This document shows positions 51,982 through 60,877 of a stretch of 64,000 nucleotides of DNA, piece by piece. The DNA comes from Faecalibacter macacae (GTDB lineage Bacteria; Bacteroidota; Bacteroidia; Flavobacteriales; Weeksellaceae), in assembly GCF_003687725.1 (NCBI RefSeq), contig NZ_RDOJ01000009.1, positions 1 through 64,000 of the forward strand. The letters run 5' to 3'. The notes under the pieces are model-generated. The model worked only from the letters and a program-made list of their open reading frames with translations, had not been told where the DNA came from and did no database searches. A program made the translations under genes and the position numbers. Within the stretch, counting starts at the first letter, position 1, and each line of letters starts with the position of its first letter.

Positions 51982-53536
51982 AGCCCAACGATTTAAATAC
52001 GTTAGTTACTTCTTGTTTCAAAGCTTCTTCTTGCTGAAACAAGTCTTTCAATTCGGTTTGCAAGGCTTGCATTTGGGTATCGTAATCGATGTTTTCGTCA
52101 CGGTTTACAAACTCAATGTATTTACTTGGCACCAACGAATAATCTTTTTTACGAATCTCTTCTAAGGTTGCACTATAGCAATATTCTGGTTCGTTCGTAT
52201 AAGTCGTTGCCACATCTTTCTGTTGCCAGTTATGATAGGTTGCTGCAATTTGCTCAATATCTTGTTCGGAAAACTGAATGAATTTCTTTTCAAACGGTTC
52301 TCCTTTTTGGCGTAAATCCATAAACAACACTTCACCTTCGCGGTTACGGTACTGTCGGGGCGAATCGCAATTCGCCCTTACTTCAGTGCGTTCTGTTTTA
52401 TTACGATTCAATATCCAAAGCGTTACCGAAATATCTGTAGAATAAAACATATTACGAGGTAGAATCACAATCGCTTCTACCAAGTCGTTTTCTATAATTT
52501 GTTTGCGGATTTTGTATTCTTCACCACCACCCGAAAGGGCGCCATTGGCTAAGATAAAACCAGCCACACCGTTTTGCGAAAGTTTCGAAATCATGTTCAA
52601 AATCCACGCATAATTGGCATTGGATTTTGGAGGAACTTCGTAACCAGTCCAACGTGGATCGTCTGTTAATTCGTTTTCAGCGCGCCAATCTTTTAAGTTG
52701 AACGGAGGATTTGCCATGATGTAATCGGCTTTCAATTCTTTGTGCTGGTCGTCACCAAACGTATCGGCCGCTTTGTTTCCTAAATTGGCTGAAATCCCAC
52801 GAATAGCTAAGTTCATTTTAGCCAGTTTAAACGTAGTATTCGTTAATTCTTGTCCGTAAATGGAAATGTCTTTTTTGTTTCCTTGGTGCTTTTCAATAAA
52901 CTTCAACGACTGCACAAACATACCACCCGAACCACAAGAAGGATCATAGATCTTTCCTTTATAAGGTTCAATCATTTCGGCAATCAAGTTTACAATTGAT
53001 TTTGGCGTATAGAATTCTCCTTTCCCTTTTCCTTCGGCAATGGCAAACTTGCTCAAGAAGTATTCGTACACACGCCCCACAATATCTTGTGCTTCATCAC
53101 GAAGCGTATCGATGTTGTTGATGGTATCCAATAAAGCCGAAAACTTAGATTGATCCAATCCCAATCGAGAAAAATAGTTATCAGGTAATGCACCTTCTAA
53201 TGATTTGTTAGTACGTTCAATCGTTTTAAGTGCGGTATCTACTTTTAGCGTAATATCTTCTTGTTTGGCATTCTCAATAATGTAATCCCAACGCGATTCC
53301 TCTGGTAAATAGAATACATTTTCTGCCTGATAAAATTCTGGTATTTCTAAGAAGGCCTCTTTTCCTTCTGCAATCAATTCTTCTCTACGTTTGATGAATT
53401 TATCACTTGCAAATTTCAAGAAGATTAAACTCAACACCACGTGTTTATATTCGGATGGTTCAATTGAACCACGTAATTTATTTGCTGCATCCCAAAGGAT
53501 TTCTTCTGTACTTTTAGTTTGTACTTTTTTTGCCAT
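51971..53536 (-). CDS. hsdM: Type I DNA methyltransferase subunit HsdM
   Basis: 521 aa. It methylates adenine in the HsdS target using SAM. Helical N-terminus (EILWDAANKLRGSIEPSEYKHVVLSLIFLKFASDKF), SAM motif DPSCGSGGMFVQ, catalytic NPPF in YIMANPPFNLKDW, and ILPRNMFYSTDISVTLWILNRNK. At about residues 384-396 the stretch EVRANCDSPRQYRN is the in-frame translation of a REP palindrome inserted in a loop that is variable between HsdM proteins. It begins the RM locus; the next gene hsdS overlaps by 11 bp. Upstream 332 bp carry no gene and are likely the promoter region. Confidence 0.95.
   Translation of the reverse strand: MAKKVQTKSTEEILWDAANKLRGSIEPSEYKHVVLSLIFLKFASDKFIKRREELIAEGKEAFLEIPEFYQAENVFYLPEESRWDYIIENAKQEDITLKVDTALKTIERTNKSLEGALPDNYFSRLGLDQSKFSALLDTINNIDTLRDEAQDIVGRVYEYFLSKFAIAEGKGKGEFYTPKSIVNLIAEMIEPYKGKIYDPSCGSGGMFVQSLKFIEKHQGNKKDISIYGQELTNTTFKLAKMNLAIRGISANLGNKAADTFGDDQHKELKADYIMANPPFNLKDWRAENELTDDPRWTGYEVPPKSNANYAWILNMISKLSQNGVAGFILANGALSGGGEEYKIRKQIIENDLVEAIVILPRNMFYSTDISVTLWILNRNKTERTEVRANCDSPRQYRNREGEVLFMDLRQKGEPFEKKFIQFSEQDIEQIAATYHNWQQKDVATTYTNEPEYCYSATLEEIRKKDYSLVPSKYIEFVNRDENIDYDTQMQALQTELKDLFQQEEALKQEVTNVFKSLGYEL
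52358..52377. repeat. REP palindrome inside hsdM
   Basis: GGGCGAATCGCAATTCGCCC differs at one base from the island REP, and is followed by the same TTAC flank. It is translated in frame in a loop between the catalytic domain and the GEVLFMDLR segment. Confidence 0.85.
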
Positions 53537-53868
53537 ATTGTTATTCTGTACTTAAGTTGTAAATATACTAATCGTTTTATTGCTAATAAAATCATAACAA
53601 AAGATAATTACTTCCTATTAAACCTATTTGTAATGATAATAACAAACATAAATATTCACAACGTCAAAACAAGTCGTTTGGATAATAAATGTATAACAAA
53701 GAGATAGAATAGGAGAGGAGCAATTGATTATAGATTAGTAGTTTTTTAATCTACTAGTTAATGATGCTACATTATACATAAAATTAGTAAAGCCTCCGAA
53801 GTTGGAGGCTTAAATGAATGGATTTGAAGCAAAATTTATGAAGGAATATGGAATTTTGGTGTTAAATA
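53537..53868. other. Intergenic gap upstream of hsdM with one hairpin
   Basis: 332 AT-rich bp without a credible gene. A hairpin AGCCTCC-gaagtt-GGAGGCT (53791-53810), followed on the minus strand by TTTACTAATTTT, is a likely terminator for the four-gene operon to the right. The rest presumably holds the hsdM promoter; I see no consensus box with confidence. Confidence 0.5.
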
Positions 53869-54423
53869 TCATCTATCATATTTTGAAGTTATTTCATGTA
53901 TAAGTTCACAAGCTTCAAGTAATTTATGATAATCAAGGATTGATACACTGCAAACAAAGTCTTTTCCATAAGTGTCATCAGCCATTGCGGCAAGTATTAG
54001 ATTAAGAAATGATTTACTAACCTTTTCAAATCGATGCTTTTTAAAAATATTTTAGAAAACGATATAGGGATTTTCAATCTCATTTAGATCTAAATAATTC
54101 ACTTCTTGCAACCGTTTTTCAGAGAATTGATATTTGCTAAGATTCATTCTTTTAAATTCTTCTGGATTTAGAAAAATTTTATATCCTATTTTTATAATAG
54201 ATTGAATAACAATGGTATCATATATAACCTCTGTAACTCTTCTTTTATCATACATGACATAACTTATGGAATACAAACAATAATGATCTAATTGTTGATG
54301 AAAATATTCCATACCTGCTTGTTCTTTTAGTAAAACTAAAAGTTCATACGGGCATTCAACCTGATCTTTCGTCCAATAATAGGAATCTAAAGTTAATTCA
54401 AACATCTTCATCATAAATTTCAC
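53869..54423 (-). pseudogene. Two-unit helical-repeat protein split by a nonsense codon
   Basis: From the ATG at 54423 the frame runs 123 codons to a TAA at 54052-54054, then continues open in the same frame for 60 more codons (NIFKKHRFEKVSKSFLNLIL...HEITSKYDR) to a TGA at 53869-53871. Including the stop position the protein would be 184 aa, the size of its neighbour (181 aa). Both halves carry the unit seen twice in the neighbour: (N/C)PY-(E/I)-(L/V)-(I/L/F)-x3-F/L... ending in a helix with I-x3-(Y/C)-x-(I/L). The nonsense codon falls right after the second unit's NPYIVF. First-unit-only protein may still be made. Function unknown. Confidence 0.65.
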
Positions 54424-54943
54424 GTTTAAAAATTAACCAGCAAGCATCTAACAACCTATTGATATTGATAAATGAAATACAAACATCTTCTGATGGGCTA
54501 CTTGAAGCATTACCTAAGGCATGTTCCAAGATATCTTGTAGATCAAACTCTATTTGGGAAAGGGTTTGCTCTTTAAAAACTTCTTTGATTAGTAAGTATG
54601 GATTGAGATAATGCACATAAGTTAATCCAGATGCATAGACTAAATACTTCGAATGTAATACTGCATTAGATTCACTTTTACGTTCATATTGATCAATATT
54701 CCTTAAAATTTTAAAACTTGCTCGAGTCAATGATTTCAATACATTTAAAATTTTTAATGATTCAATTGGACTTGTATAGATTTCAAATTTTTTATCAAAT
54801 GCATATTTTAAGATTTGATTGAAATTTGTTTTAATCGTTGTGAGCGATTTAAATTCAAAAATTGCTTGAATTAGTTCATAGGGATTTTGAATTTTCCTAT
54901 TACACCAAGACGCTGCTGCCAATGAGATTTTTTCTTTTTTCAT
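54398..54943 (-). CDS. Two-unit helical-repeat protein, unknown function
   Basis: 181 aa, probably all helical. Two copies of a unit of about 60 residues: NPYELIQAIFEFKSL...FNQILKYAF...VLKSLTRASFKILR (about 19-82) and NPYLLIKEVFKEQTL...LQDILEHAL...INRLLDACWLIFKR (about 113-176). The downstream gene carries the same unit. The 3' end overlaps that gene's start by 26 bp, and 5 bp separate it from the upstream 520-aa gene. No cysteines or catalytic residues in a pattern. An adaptor or HEPN-like bundle is possible. Confidence 0.6.
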   Translation of the reverse strand: MKKEKISLAAASWCNRKIQNPYELIQAIFEFKSLTTIKTNFNQILKYAFDKKFEIYTSPIESLKILNVLKSLTRASFKILRNIDQYERKSESNAVLHSKYLVYASGLTYVHYLNPYLLIKEVFKEQTLSQIEFDLQDILEHALGNASSSPSEDVCISFININRLLDACWLIFKREIYDEDV

Positions 54944-54948
54944 GAGAT

Positions 54949-56511
54949 CTAATTTTTAAATTCGTTTGAAAATTGGAGATGTGAAAATAGTGTAGTAACT
55001 AATTGATCAATCAAGGTACAAATGGATTCATCTAATAGTAATTGACCTTCTTTTATAAATTCATTTTGTAAATTTTTAAATAAGGAACTAAGCTGATTTA
55101 TTTCGGTAGTAGAAAATTGTTCAAGTAATGCACTGTTTGCAAAAATTATTAAATTCCAAAGTGTTATGAGGTTTTTTGATTGTGGTTTGTAAATGATTTC
55201 ACTATAAATAAATGTTTTGAAATGATTCACTAAAAAATCAACTAACATTTTGTTGGAAATGTATTTTCTAGTGTTTTTACTTTCTAATATCGGTTTAATC
55301 TTGTATTCATAATGACACAAATTCAATTCGTATAATCCTTTTAAATCATCTATAGAACAGATTTCTTCATCGTACCAATGAATTTTAGGATAATAACCAG
55401 TGCTGAAAATTTTGTTCTTGGATTTCATTGCCTTTTTAAAAAAACATTGATATTTATAAAGTTTACATTGAATTTGATAGCGTGTATAGCAAATACTAGT
55501 TAAACAAACATCTTCAATGGGATTATGTTCTATGTGTTGCAAATAGGTTTTTAGTTCTTCTGTTACTTTCTGTTTAATTACAACAAATACATAAAGATGT
55601 TCGTGCAGTCCATTATTACCAAAAGTTGTGATTTGATGAAAAACAAATATTTCTTCCACCTCATCAAACTTTTTCAATTGATTTAAAGCTTCATGATGCA
55701 TTAATTCATGATTAAAAACCTCATTTTTCTTTTCAACGCTTAGTATGCGACAACCATTATATTTCTCCGTATATTGTGAGATATTTTGATGCACTAACTT
55801 ATAGAATAATTTCTGAATCTTTTGAAGACTTTTTCCAAAATCGTCGTAATAACCTGAATCATCATCATGAATGATATAATCAATTAAAAAGTAAGTTTGT
55901 TCATCTTTTTTAACCAATAGTTTTTTTACTTCTGGAATAAAACGCTCTAAAATCAACAAGCGTTGGGTTATTGTTTTACTTTCAAATGAAGTTCCGTAAA
56001 GCATGAGTTCTAAATACGTAATATCATTTGCAAACGCTTTTATGATAAATTGCCATGCGCCTTGTAATTTTTCTTTTATAAATTCTGTACTTATCTTATT
56101 TAATAGCTTATTTTTTTCTTCATAACTATTTTTTAATTTCATGTAATAGGTCTCATTTAAATACGTATAGAGGGTTATTTTTTCAGTACTGTACAAACAA
56201 TTATCCTCATGAAGTAAATGAGCAAGTATGAAATCGTCAAAACGCTGTGAATATTCAAAATCTTTATTGTCAAGAAAGACCATTGAAATTTGATTTTCTC
56301 TTAAAATAGCGTTTTGGAAATCGACTGAAAATGATTTTTCAATTTCTTTTTTATCTTTTACTTTTAACCATAAAATGTGATAGTCCGTACGAGCGGTTTT
56401 ATCAAACCAAATGCATTGAATTTCATGAGTACGAATACTTTCTTCTAATTTACAGTTCAATTCATCAGGTAAATGAACTGTTTTACTGAATTCTTTTTCT
56501 TGAATATTCAT
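54949..56511 (-). CDS. Uncharacterised protein, possible tandem degenerate nucleotidyltransferase/HEPN fold (520 aa)
   Basis: 520 aa, rich in aromatic residues and His. Two similar halves can be traced: each has a strand that looks like an MNT nucleotidyltransferase start, then a helical bundle. In the second half EVEEIFVFHQITTFGNNGLHEH is followed by LYVFVVIKQK, where active MNT enzymes have a G-S...D-x-D pattern; here the acids are not aligned, so catalysis is unlikely. FFKKAMKSKNKIFSTGYYPKIHW resembles the F...G-x-x-Y/W turn that precedes HEPN domains in MNT-HEPN fusions. It matches the 540-aa neighbour in length and layout. These are visual inferences; I know no annotated family for it. 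Confidence 0.5.
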   Translation of the reverse strand: MNIQEKEFSKTVHLPDELNCKLEESIRTHEIQCIWFDKTARTDYHILWLKVKDKKEIEKSFSVDFQNAILRENQISMVFLDNKDFEYSQRFDDFILAHLLHEDNCLYSTEKITLYTYLNETYYMKLKNSYEEKNKLLNKISTEFIKEKLQGAWQFIIKAFANDITYLELMLYGTSFESKTITQRLLILERFIPEVKKLLVKKDEQTYFLIDYIIHDDDSGYYDDFGKSLQKIQKLFYKLVHQNISQYTEKYNGCRILSVEKKNEVFNHELMHHEALNQLKKFDEVEEIFVFHQITTFGNNGLHEHLYVFVVIKQKVTEELKTYLQHIEHNPIEDVCLTSICYTRYQIQCKLYKYQCFFKKAMKSKNKIFSTGYYPKIHWYDEEICSIDDLKGLYELNLCHYEYKIKPILESKNTRKYISNKMLVDFLVNHFKTFIYSEIIYKPQSKNLITLWNLIIFANSALLEQFSTTEINQLSSLFKNLQNEFIKEGQLLLDESICTLIDQLVTTLFSHLQFSNEFKN

Positions 56512-56523
56512 AATTCTATACTT

Positions 56524-58116
56524 TTAATTGTTCGCAAGCTGTATTTCATTAAACAGCTTTTCGCACAGACCTAAAGTTTTTGCACAAGTAAGCTGATCAA
56601 TATTTTGTTCTTTTGGATTGATATTAGGAAGGAAATCTATCGGTGTGCTCAACAAATGAAGTATGGTTTGAACTTCAATAGAATCAATACATTTATTGTA
56701 GATTTCAGGTAACAGGGATTGGAATAATTGCATCAAATATCTGCTACTGTAAATAGCAGGAATGTATTGTAACTTTTGATATAAAATTCCAAGGATTAAC
56801 TGTTGCAAGATGTTTTTAAGAAGTAAAATATGTCCGTTTTGGTAGACTAAATTTTGTTGTTGAAAAGCAGTAAACCAAGGCGAAATATAGGCTAAACGTT
56901 CTGTCCAATACTTTTCTTGTAATTGTTTGGTGTTAGTAGTTTCACAATGCTTTTTATTTAGTACTAAGTTACTTTTCATAAACAAAACATTTTGATGTAA
57001 TATGTATTTATTGATAAAATGCTGAAAGGTTTCTTCATTTTTTTGAAGCCATTCCAACGTATGAATTAAACATAATACTTCTACCTTCCCTTTGAAATGA
57101 TTAGAAACTTTTTGAACAAGTGCATCGTGTTGTTGAATACGAAGTGTTGGAGCAATGATAAGCAGATTAAACTTATAATTATGGGTACCATTCGAGTCAT
57201 TTATTTTTTCTGTACTTAATAGATAAATCGAATCTATTTTATAGGTACGGATTAAAAAAGTAACGAGATTTTTTAATAGCGTTTTTTCATTTAAACGATC
57301 TGGTAGTTGTGCATCGATTCGTTTCGTGTAAAAGATATTCGTTCGTTTAAATCCATGCGTTAGGATTTCTAATGCGCTTTTCATTGTTTTATCGAAAATA
57401 CTTTTGGGAGTTTCTCCCAGTATATATTGCGATTGATCGATAAATGAAACCTCTTTAATTTTAGAGATTTTATAGACGATTTTTGAAAACACATGATAAT
57501 ACGCATCTATAAATAAAATAAATTCTTGCTCGTTATACTTGTGATGGAGGGAACTTGGGAGCAACATATTTTTTAACAAATCAAAGTAATAAGAAAAGAC
57601 TTCAAACAATGCTAAATGTGCCGCTTCGTAAAGTTGCTGTTTGACTAATGGAGCTACAAACATAGAAATAGCCTCATGTACCTTATTCTCAACTTCCTTA
57701 GTGTATTTTTGGTAATGTATTTTCGCCTTTTGTTTATCCGTAGTGTAAATATTTTGGAATAAACTGTTCCACCTCTTTAAATGATTGCTGTAAATAACAT
57801 AGCAAGGCTGTAGATGTAATTGCAAATAACTAAAATGGAAATGTGAATCGTTTGATGAAACGGAATGATAATTTATCGTTATCAAAGTATCGTACTTTTC
57901 CAAAGCATGTAAGGCATTTACTTGTGATTGTAACTCATCAACTAAAGCATCATAGTTTTGTTTATCTACAACTAAGGTTATTATTTTTAGTTTACTGTGA
58001 CCCACAGCTGTATAAAACACCAACAATAGTTCGACACGACAAACCGCATTGCTTATAAAATTTTGAACAGGAATAGCCAAGTCTTTTGGTAGGTTTGTTT
58101 TGTTTAAATCTATCAT
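56524..58116 (-). CDS. Uncharacterised protein, possible tandem degenerate nucleotidyltransferase/HEPN fold (about 530 aa)
   Basis: The Met at 58116 (MIDLNKTNLPKDLAIPVQNF) seems the better start; the frame allows 58146. First half: VELLLVFYTAVGHSKLKIITLVVDK, then EAAHLALFEVFSYYFDLLKNML and a long helical part. Second half: KIDSIYLLSTEKINDSNGTH...FNLLIIAPT in the MNT-strand position, FQHFINKYILHQNVLFMKS, and a HEPN-like bundle ILQQLILGILYQKLQYIPAI followed by YSSRYLMQLFQ. It is the first gene of the four-gene operon, 12 bp before the 520-aa gene, and divergent from an XRE regulator. If the MNT/HEPN reading is right, both large proteins belong to the toxin-antitoxin or defence class; unproven. 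Confidence 0.5.
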   Translation of the reverse strand: MIDLNKTNLPKDLAIPVQNFISNAVCRVELLLVFYTAVGHSKLKIITLVVDKQNYDALVDELQSQVNALHALEKYDTLITINYHSVSSNDSHFHFSYLQLHLQPCYVIYSNHLKRWNSLFQNIYTTDKQKAKIHYQKYTKEVENKVHEAISMFVAPLVKQQLYEAAHLALFEVFSYYFDLLKNMLLPSSLHHKYNEQEFILFIDAYYHVFSKIVYKISKIKEVSFIDQSQYILGETPKSIFDKTMKSALEILTHGFKRTNIFYTKRIDAQLPDRLNEKTLLKNLVTFLIRTYKIDSIYLLSTEKINDSNGTHNYKFNLLIIAPTLRIQQHDALVQKVSNHFKGKVEVLCLIHTLEWLQKNEETFQHFINKYILHQNVLFMKSNLVLNKKHCETTNTKQLQEKYWTERLAYISPWFTAFQQQNLVYQNGHILLLKNILQQLILGILYQKLQYIPAIYSSRYLMQLFQSLLPEIYNKCIDSIEVQTILHLLSTPIDFLPNINPKEQNIDQLTCAKTLGLCEKLFNEIQLANN

Positions 58117-58192
58117 AATCAATAATTTAAAAAATGAATACTTCAAAATTGATTAATTATAACGAGGTATCGAACCATAAAATGAAGTAACG

Positions 58193-58210
58193 TACCACGA
58201 ATAGGTGGTA
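58193..58210. promoter_or_regulatory. Candidate operator between the XRE gene and the four-gene operon
   Basis: An inverted repeat TACCAC-GAATAG-GTGGTA in the 140-170-bp divergent gap, about 77 bp from each start. The XRE protein encoded on the right is the likely binder. A shorter GGT...ACC motif lies nearby at about 58165-58175. Confidence 0.55.
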
Positions 58211-58287
58211 AATAACATTTTTAGAGAAAATATTTAGGGAATATTTTAAGAAAATAGCCTATATTTGAGTATATATAATTTTGGCTT

Positions 58288-58695
58288 ATGGTAACGACAC
58301 AAAAAAAACATTTAGGACGCAACATCAGTCGCATACGAGAAATGAAGGGAATGAAACAAGAAACTTTAGCTGAACTGTTAGGTATTAGTCAACAAAAAAT
58401 GTCGGTACTTGAAAACACAGCTGATTTGGAAGATGTGAAACTTGACGATATTGCGAAAGCCCTTGAAGTGCCTACACAAGCCATTAAAGAATATTCGGAT
58501 GAACGTATGATTAATATTATTTCTAATAATACTTTTTATAATGATTCATCTGCTGTGAAAAATTTATACAATCCAACCTTCAACCCTTTAGATAAATTGG
58601 TTGAGGCATACGAAGAAAACAAGAAATTGTACGAGCGTCTGTTAGCTGCTGAAAAGGAAAAATTAACTTATATAGAGCAATTATTAAAAAAATAA
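58288..58695 (+). CDS. XRE-family HTH regulator with coiled-coil tail
   Basis: 135 aa. Residues 8-65 are a standard XRE domain: LGRNISRIREMKGMKQETLAELLGISQQKMSVLE, then LDDIAKALEVPTQAIKEY. The linker (70-100) is Asn/Ser-rich and the end is a charged helix (LVEAYEENKKLYERLLAAEKEKL) suited to dimerisation. It is divergent from the uncharacterised four-gene operon and the only regulator nearby. A hairpin terminator follows at 58732-58765. Confidence 0.85.
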   Translation: MVTTQKKHLGRNISRIREMKGMKQETLAELLGISQQKMSVLENTADLEDVKLDDIAKALEVPTQAIKEYSDERMINIISNNTFYNDSSAVKNLYNPTFNPLDKLVEAYEENKKLYERLLAAEKEKLTYIEQLLKK

Positions 58696-59036
58696 ATTTT
58701 GTTATAAAAACACACTATATTATATAAGTAAAAAAATCGGCTATGAATTAATAGTCGATTTTTTTGTTTTTATATTCAAAATAAAGTTAATGTACTTTCT
58801 ATGCTTATGTATAAAGTATTTAAATGTTATTACAATCATTAGTAGCTTTGGTTTTTAAACGCTGGATAAAGGCAAGATAAAGGCAGGATAATGGCAGTAG
58901 TATGACTGGACTAGTATTGATATAAATATATGATGTTTCACTGAAAGTGTTAAAATTAATAAATCATAAATAAATTATAGTATATAACACAAAAATCAAT
59001 ATGTTTGCAACCTACTAAATACGATAAAGTACAATT
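58696..59036. other. Intergenic region with terminator and 11-bp repeats
   Basis: 341 bp without a gene. It contains the hairpin AAAAATCGGCTAT / ATAGTCGATTTTT (58732-58765, one mismatch) that ends the XRE gene, and at 58864-58896 three head-to-tail 11-bp copies GGATAAAGGCA, AGATAAAGGCA and GGATAATGGCA. Beyond them an AT-rich stretch should hold the promoter of the lipoprotein gene. Confidence 0.65.
58864..58896 (+). repeat. Three 11-bp direct repeats
   Basis: GGATAAAGGCA / AGATAAAGGCA / GGATAATGGCA, directly adjacent. The 11-bp period equals about one helical turn, so a protein would meet the same face each time, as in iterons or accessory recombinase sites. No replication or recombination gene is next to them. 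Confidence 0.7.
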
Positions 59037-59462
59037 ATGAAAAAAGCTGTTCTATTAGCAGGTTTAATAACTTTTACATTCTCTTTAAGTAGTTGTGGAG
59101 TAATGTTTGGAGGTAGCCATTATGATGCAAATATTAAAGTTGCTGAACATCCAAATGCTCAAATCTATGCAAATGGAGAAAAAATTGGAGAAGGGGAAGT
59201 TTCTAAATCATTTAAAAGAAACAAAGATTTAAAGATTGAAGTGAAGCAAGATGGTTGTGAACCAAAATCACAAAATTTTGAAAAAACATTTAGAACTGAA
59301 AACTTTATTTTAAGTGTTATTTCATGGGGATTACCTGGAATTATTGTTGATTTAGCTTCAGGGGCTTCTTATAAACCAGACCATAAGCACAATAATTCAG
59401 TTGAAAAAGTATCAGATAAAGAATACAAATTCAATATTGATTATTCTGAATGTAAGTTATAA
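59037..59462 (+). CDS. Lipoprotein with PEGA-like domain
   Basis: 141 aa. The signal ends FSLSSC (lipobox, Cys20). The core IKVAEHPNAQIYANGEKIGEGEVSKSF is the typical PEGA-type strand pair ('V-x-V-x-x-x-P-x-A-x-V-Y-x-N-G-x-x-I-G'). A short hydrophobic piece (FILSVISWGLPGIIVDLASG) follows, as in small periplasmic or phage-like lipoproteins. Two Cys (QDGCEPK, YSECKL) could pair. Role unknown, probably envelope. It has its own terminator, which overlaps the 3' end of the convergent nuclease-like gene. Confidence 0.75.
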   Translation: MKKAVLLAGLITFTFSLSSCGVMFGGSHYDANIKVAEHPNAQIYANGEKIGEGEVSKSFKRNKDLKIEVKQDGCEPKSQNFEKTFRTENFILSVISWGLPGIIVDLASGASYKPDHKHNNSVEKVSDKEYKFNIDYSECKL

Positions 59463-59467
59463 ATATT

Positions 59468-59499
59468 AAAACCTCAACTAAATTAATAGTTGAGGTTTT
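59468..59499. terminator. Bidirectional terminator overlapping the convergent gene end
   Basis: A 13-bp stem AAAACCTCAACTA / TAGTTGAGGTTTT with a 6-nt loop. It begins 6 bp after the lipoprotein stop and includes the last codons and stop (59483-59485) of the minus-strand gene. Confidence 0.85.
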
Positions 59500-60844
59500 T
59501 TATTTCAGTTAGAATATTGTTAAGCTTTAGACTTAAATCTTCATCATAATTAATAATGTAAAGTTTACAATTATTTTCAAAACATTTTTTTTGTTTTTCT
59601 AAGTCTCTTATTTGATTTTGTTTAAGACCTTCATCACCACCAAAGAAACTAATAGATTCGTAATGTTGTTTACCATTGTATTCAATAGCTATATTTAATT
59701 CTTTAATATAAACGTCAAATCTTTGTCTACCTAACCATTTTGGTGAATATTGACTGATAATATTATATCCAAGTAAATTTTCTTTAAAAAAGTTATATAC
59801 AATAGTTTCTTTATAATAACTTCCTATGTCTTTAAATCCTTTTGTATTGCGAAGATATTTTTCAATTTCTTTTAAATTATTGATAAATAGTTGTTCAAAT
59901 TCTTTTTTTACATTTTGTGTTAAATTGAATGAATTTAAAGTTTCATTGTGTTTATTCTTAGGATAGTTATAATCGAATTCATCTTCAATATTTTTATATC
60001 TTGTATGAATATCAATTCCTAATAAATCATTTATATCTAATTCAAGTATATTATCTAAAAATACATTATTTTCAATGTAGTCGAGTATATAAAATCTTCG
60101 AATATCATTGTCATCAAATAATTCTGAATATTGTTCTAAATAGGTAATATCAATTATTTCATTGGTGCTTTTTGCAAATTGATAAAACTTCGTATTAATA
60201 AATGTTTTTTTTCTGAAGTTTATTAGACAATCTAAAATATCTTGATTTGTTATTTTATATTGAAATATATAATAGCCGATAATAAATTCAAATGGACTTA
60301 ATAATTTATAATGTTTCAAAAGATTGAATTTTTCAGTCGGTGTAATATTATTATAACAAGTTATTATTCCTCTAATTTCAGTTCTTCCACACCATATATT
60401 ATCTGAAAATGAATATAAATAGTCAGTAATGTAAGTATTAAATAAAGTTGTTTCTATTTGATTTATATAGTCGTAAGACGATAAAAAATATAAAACTGAG
60501 GAATTTAATACATCTTGTGTAATTAATATTTTATTATTGTTAGGCAAGATATAAACTGGCACCCAAAATGTATCAGAACTACTATGAATAATATTTCCAC
60601 AAGGATAACAAGATTTATCACCTAACAGATACAATAAATTATTATGAACTATAACTTCAAAAGAAGAGCTTATACCATCATCAAATATTATTTTATTTAG
60701 CCTATGAATATTTTCTTTATTATAATCTATTTGGCGTTGATTTAATTCAAAATTTGACTTAACAATACTTCTTTGATGTATTGATTTTAAATCAATATTG
60801 TATTTGTTTAAATAAGATATTTCAATAAGTTTTTCTTTATTCAT
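59483..60844 (-). CDS. Protein with C-terminal Vsr-like PD-(D/E)XK nuclease domain
   Basis: 453 aa. Residues 1-310 are AT-rich with repeated short hydrophobic helices and two close Cys (SCYPCGNI), perhaps a target-recognition region, with no known family. Residues about 325-450 match Vsr/DUF559-like endonucleases: KETIVYNFFKENLLGYNIISQYSPKWLG, RQRFDVYIKELNIAIEYNGKQHYE (D...E-x-N-G-K/Q), then FFGGDEGLKQNQIRDLEKQKKCFEN and LYIINYDED. This fold makes DNA strand cuts. The gene follows the CoiA-like nuclease gene by 33 bp on the same strand; both share unusually high AT content, so they likely work or travel together as an unclassified restriction-like system. Confidence 0.7.
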   Translation of the reverse strand: MNKEKLIEISYLNKYNIDLKSIHQRSIVKSNFELNQRQIDYNKENIHRLNKIIFDDGISSSFEVIVHNNLLYLLGDKSCYPCGNIIHSSSDTFWVPVYILPNNNKILITQDVLNSSVLYFLSSYDYINQIETTLFNTYITDYLYSFSDNIWCGRTEIRGIITCYNNITPTEKFNLLKHYKLLSPFEFIIGYYIFQYKITNQDILDCLINFRKKTFINTKFYQFAKSTNEIIDITYLEQYSELFDDNDIRRFYILDYIENNVFLDNILELDINDLLGIDIHTRYKNIEDEFDYNYPKNKHNETLNSFNLTQNVKKEFEQLFINNLKEIEKYLRNTKGFKDIGSYYKETIVYNFFKENLLGYNIISQYSPKWLGRQRFDVYIKELNIAIEYNGKQHYESISFFGGDEGLKQNQIRDLEKQKKCFENNCKLYIINYDEDLSLKLNNILTEIKNLNY

Positions 60845-60877
60845 ATGTTTATATAAAGTTAAATGTATAGCATATAG

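Noticed and set aside
53519-53707. Plus-strand 62-codon frame upstream of hsdM
   Set aside because: Runs out of the hsdM start region in AT-rich DNA, with no plausible protein character.
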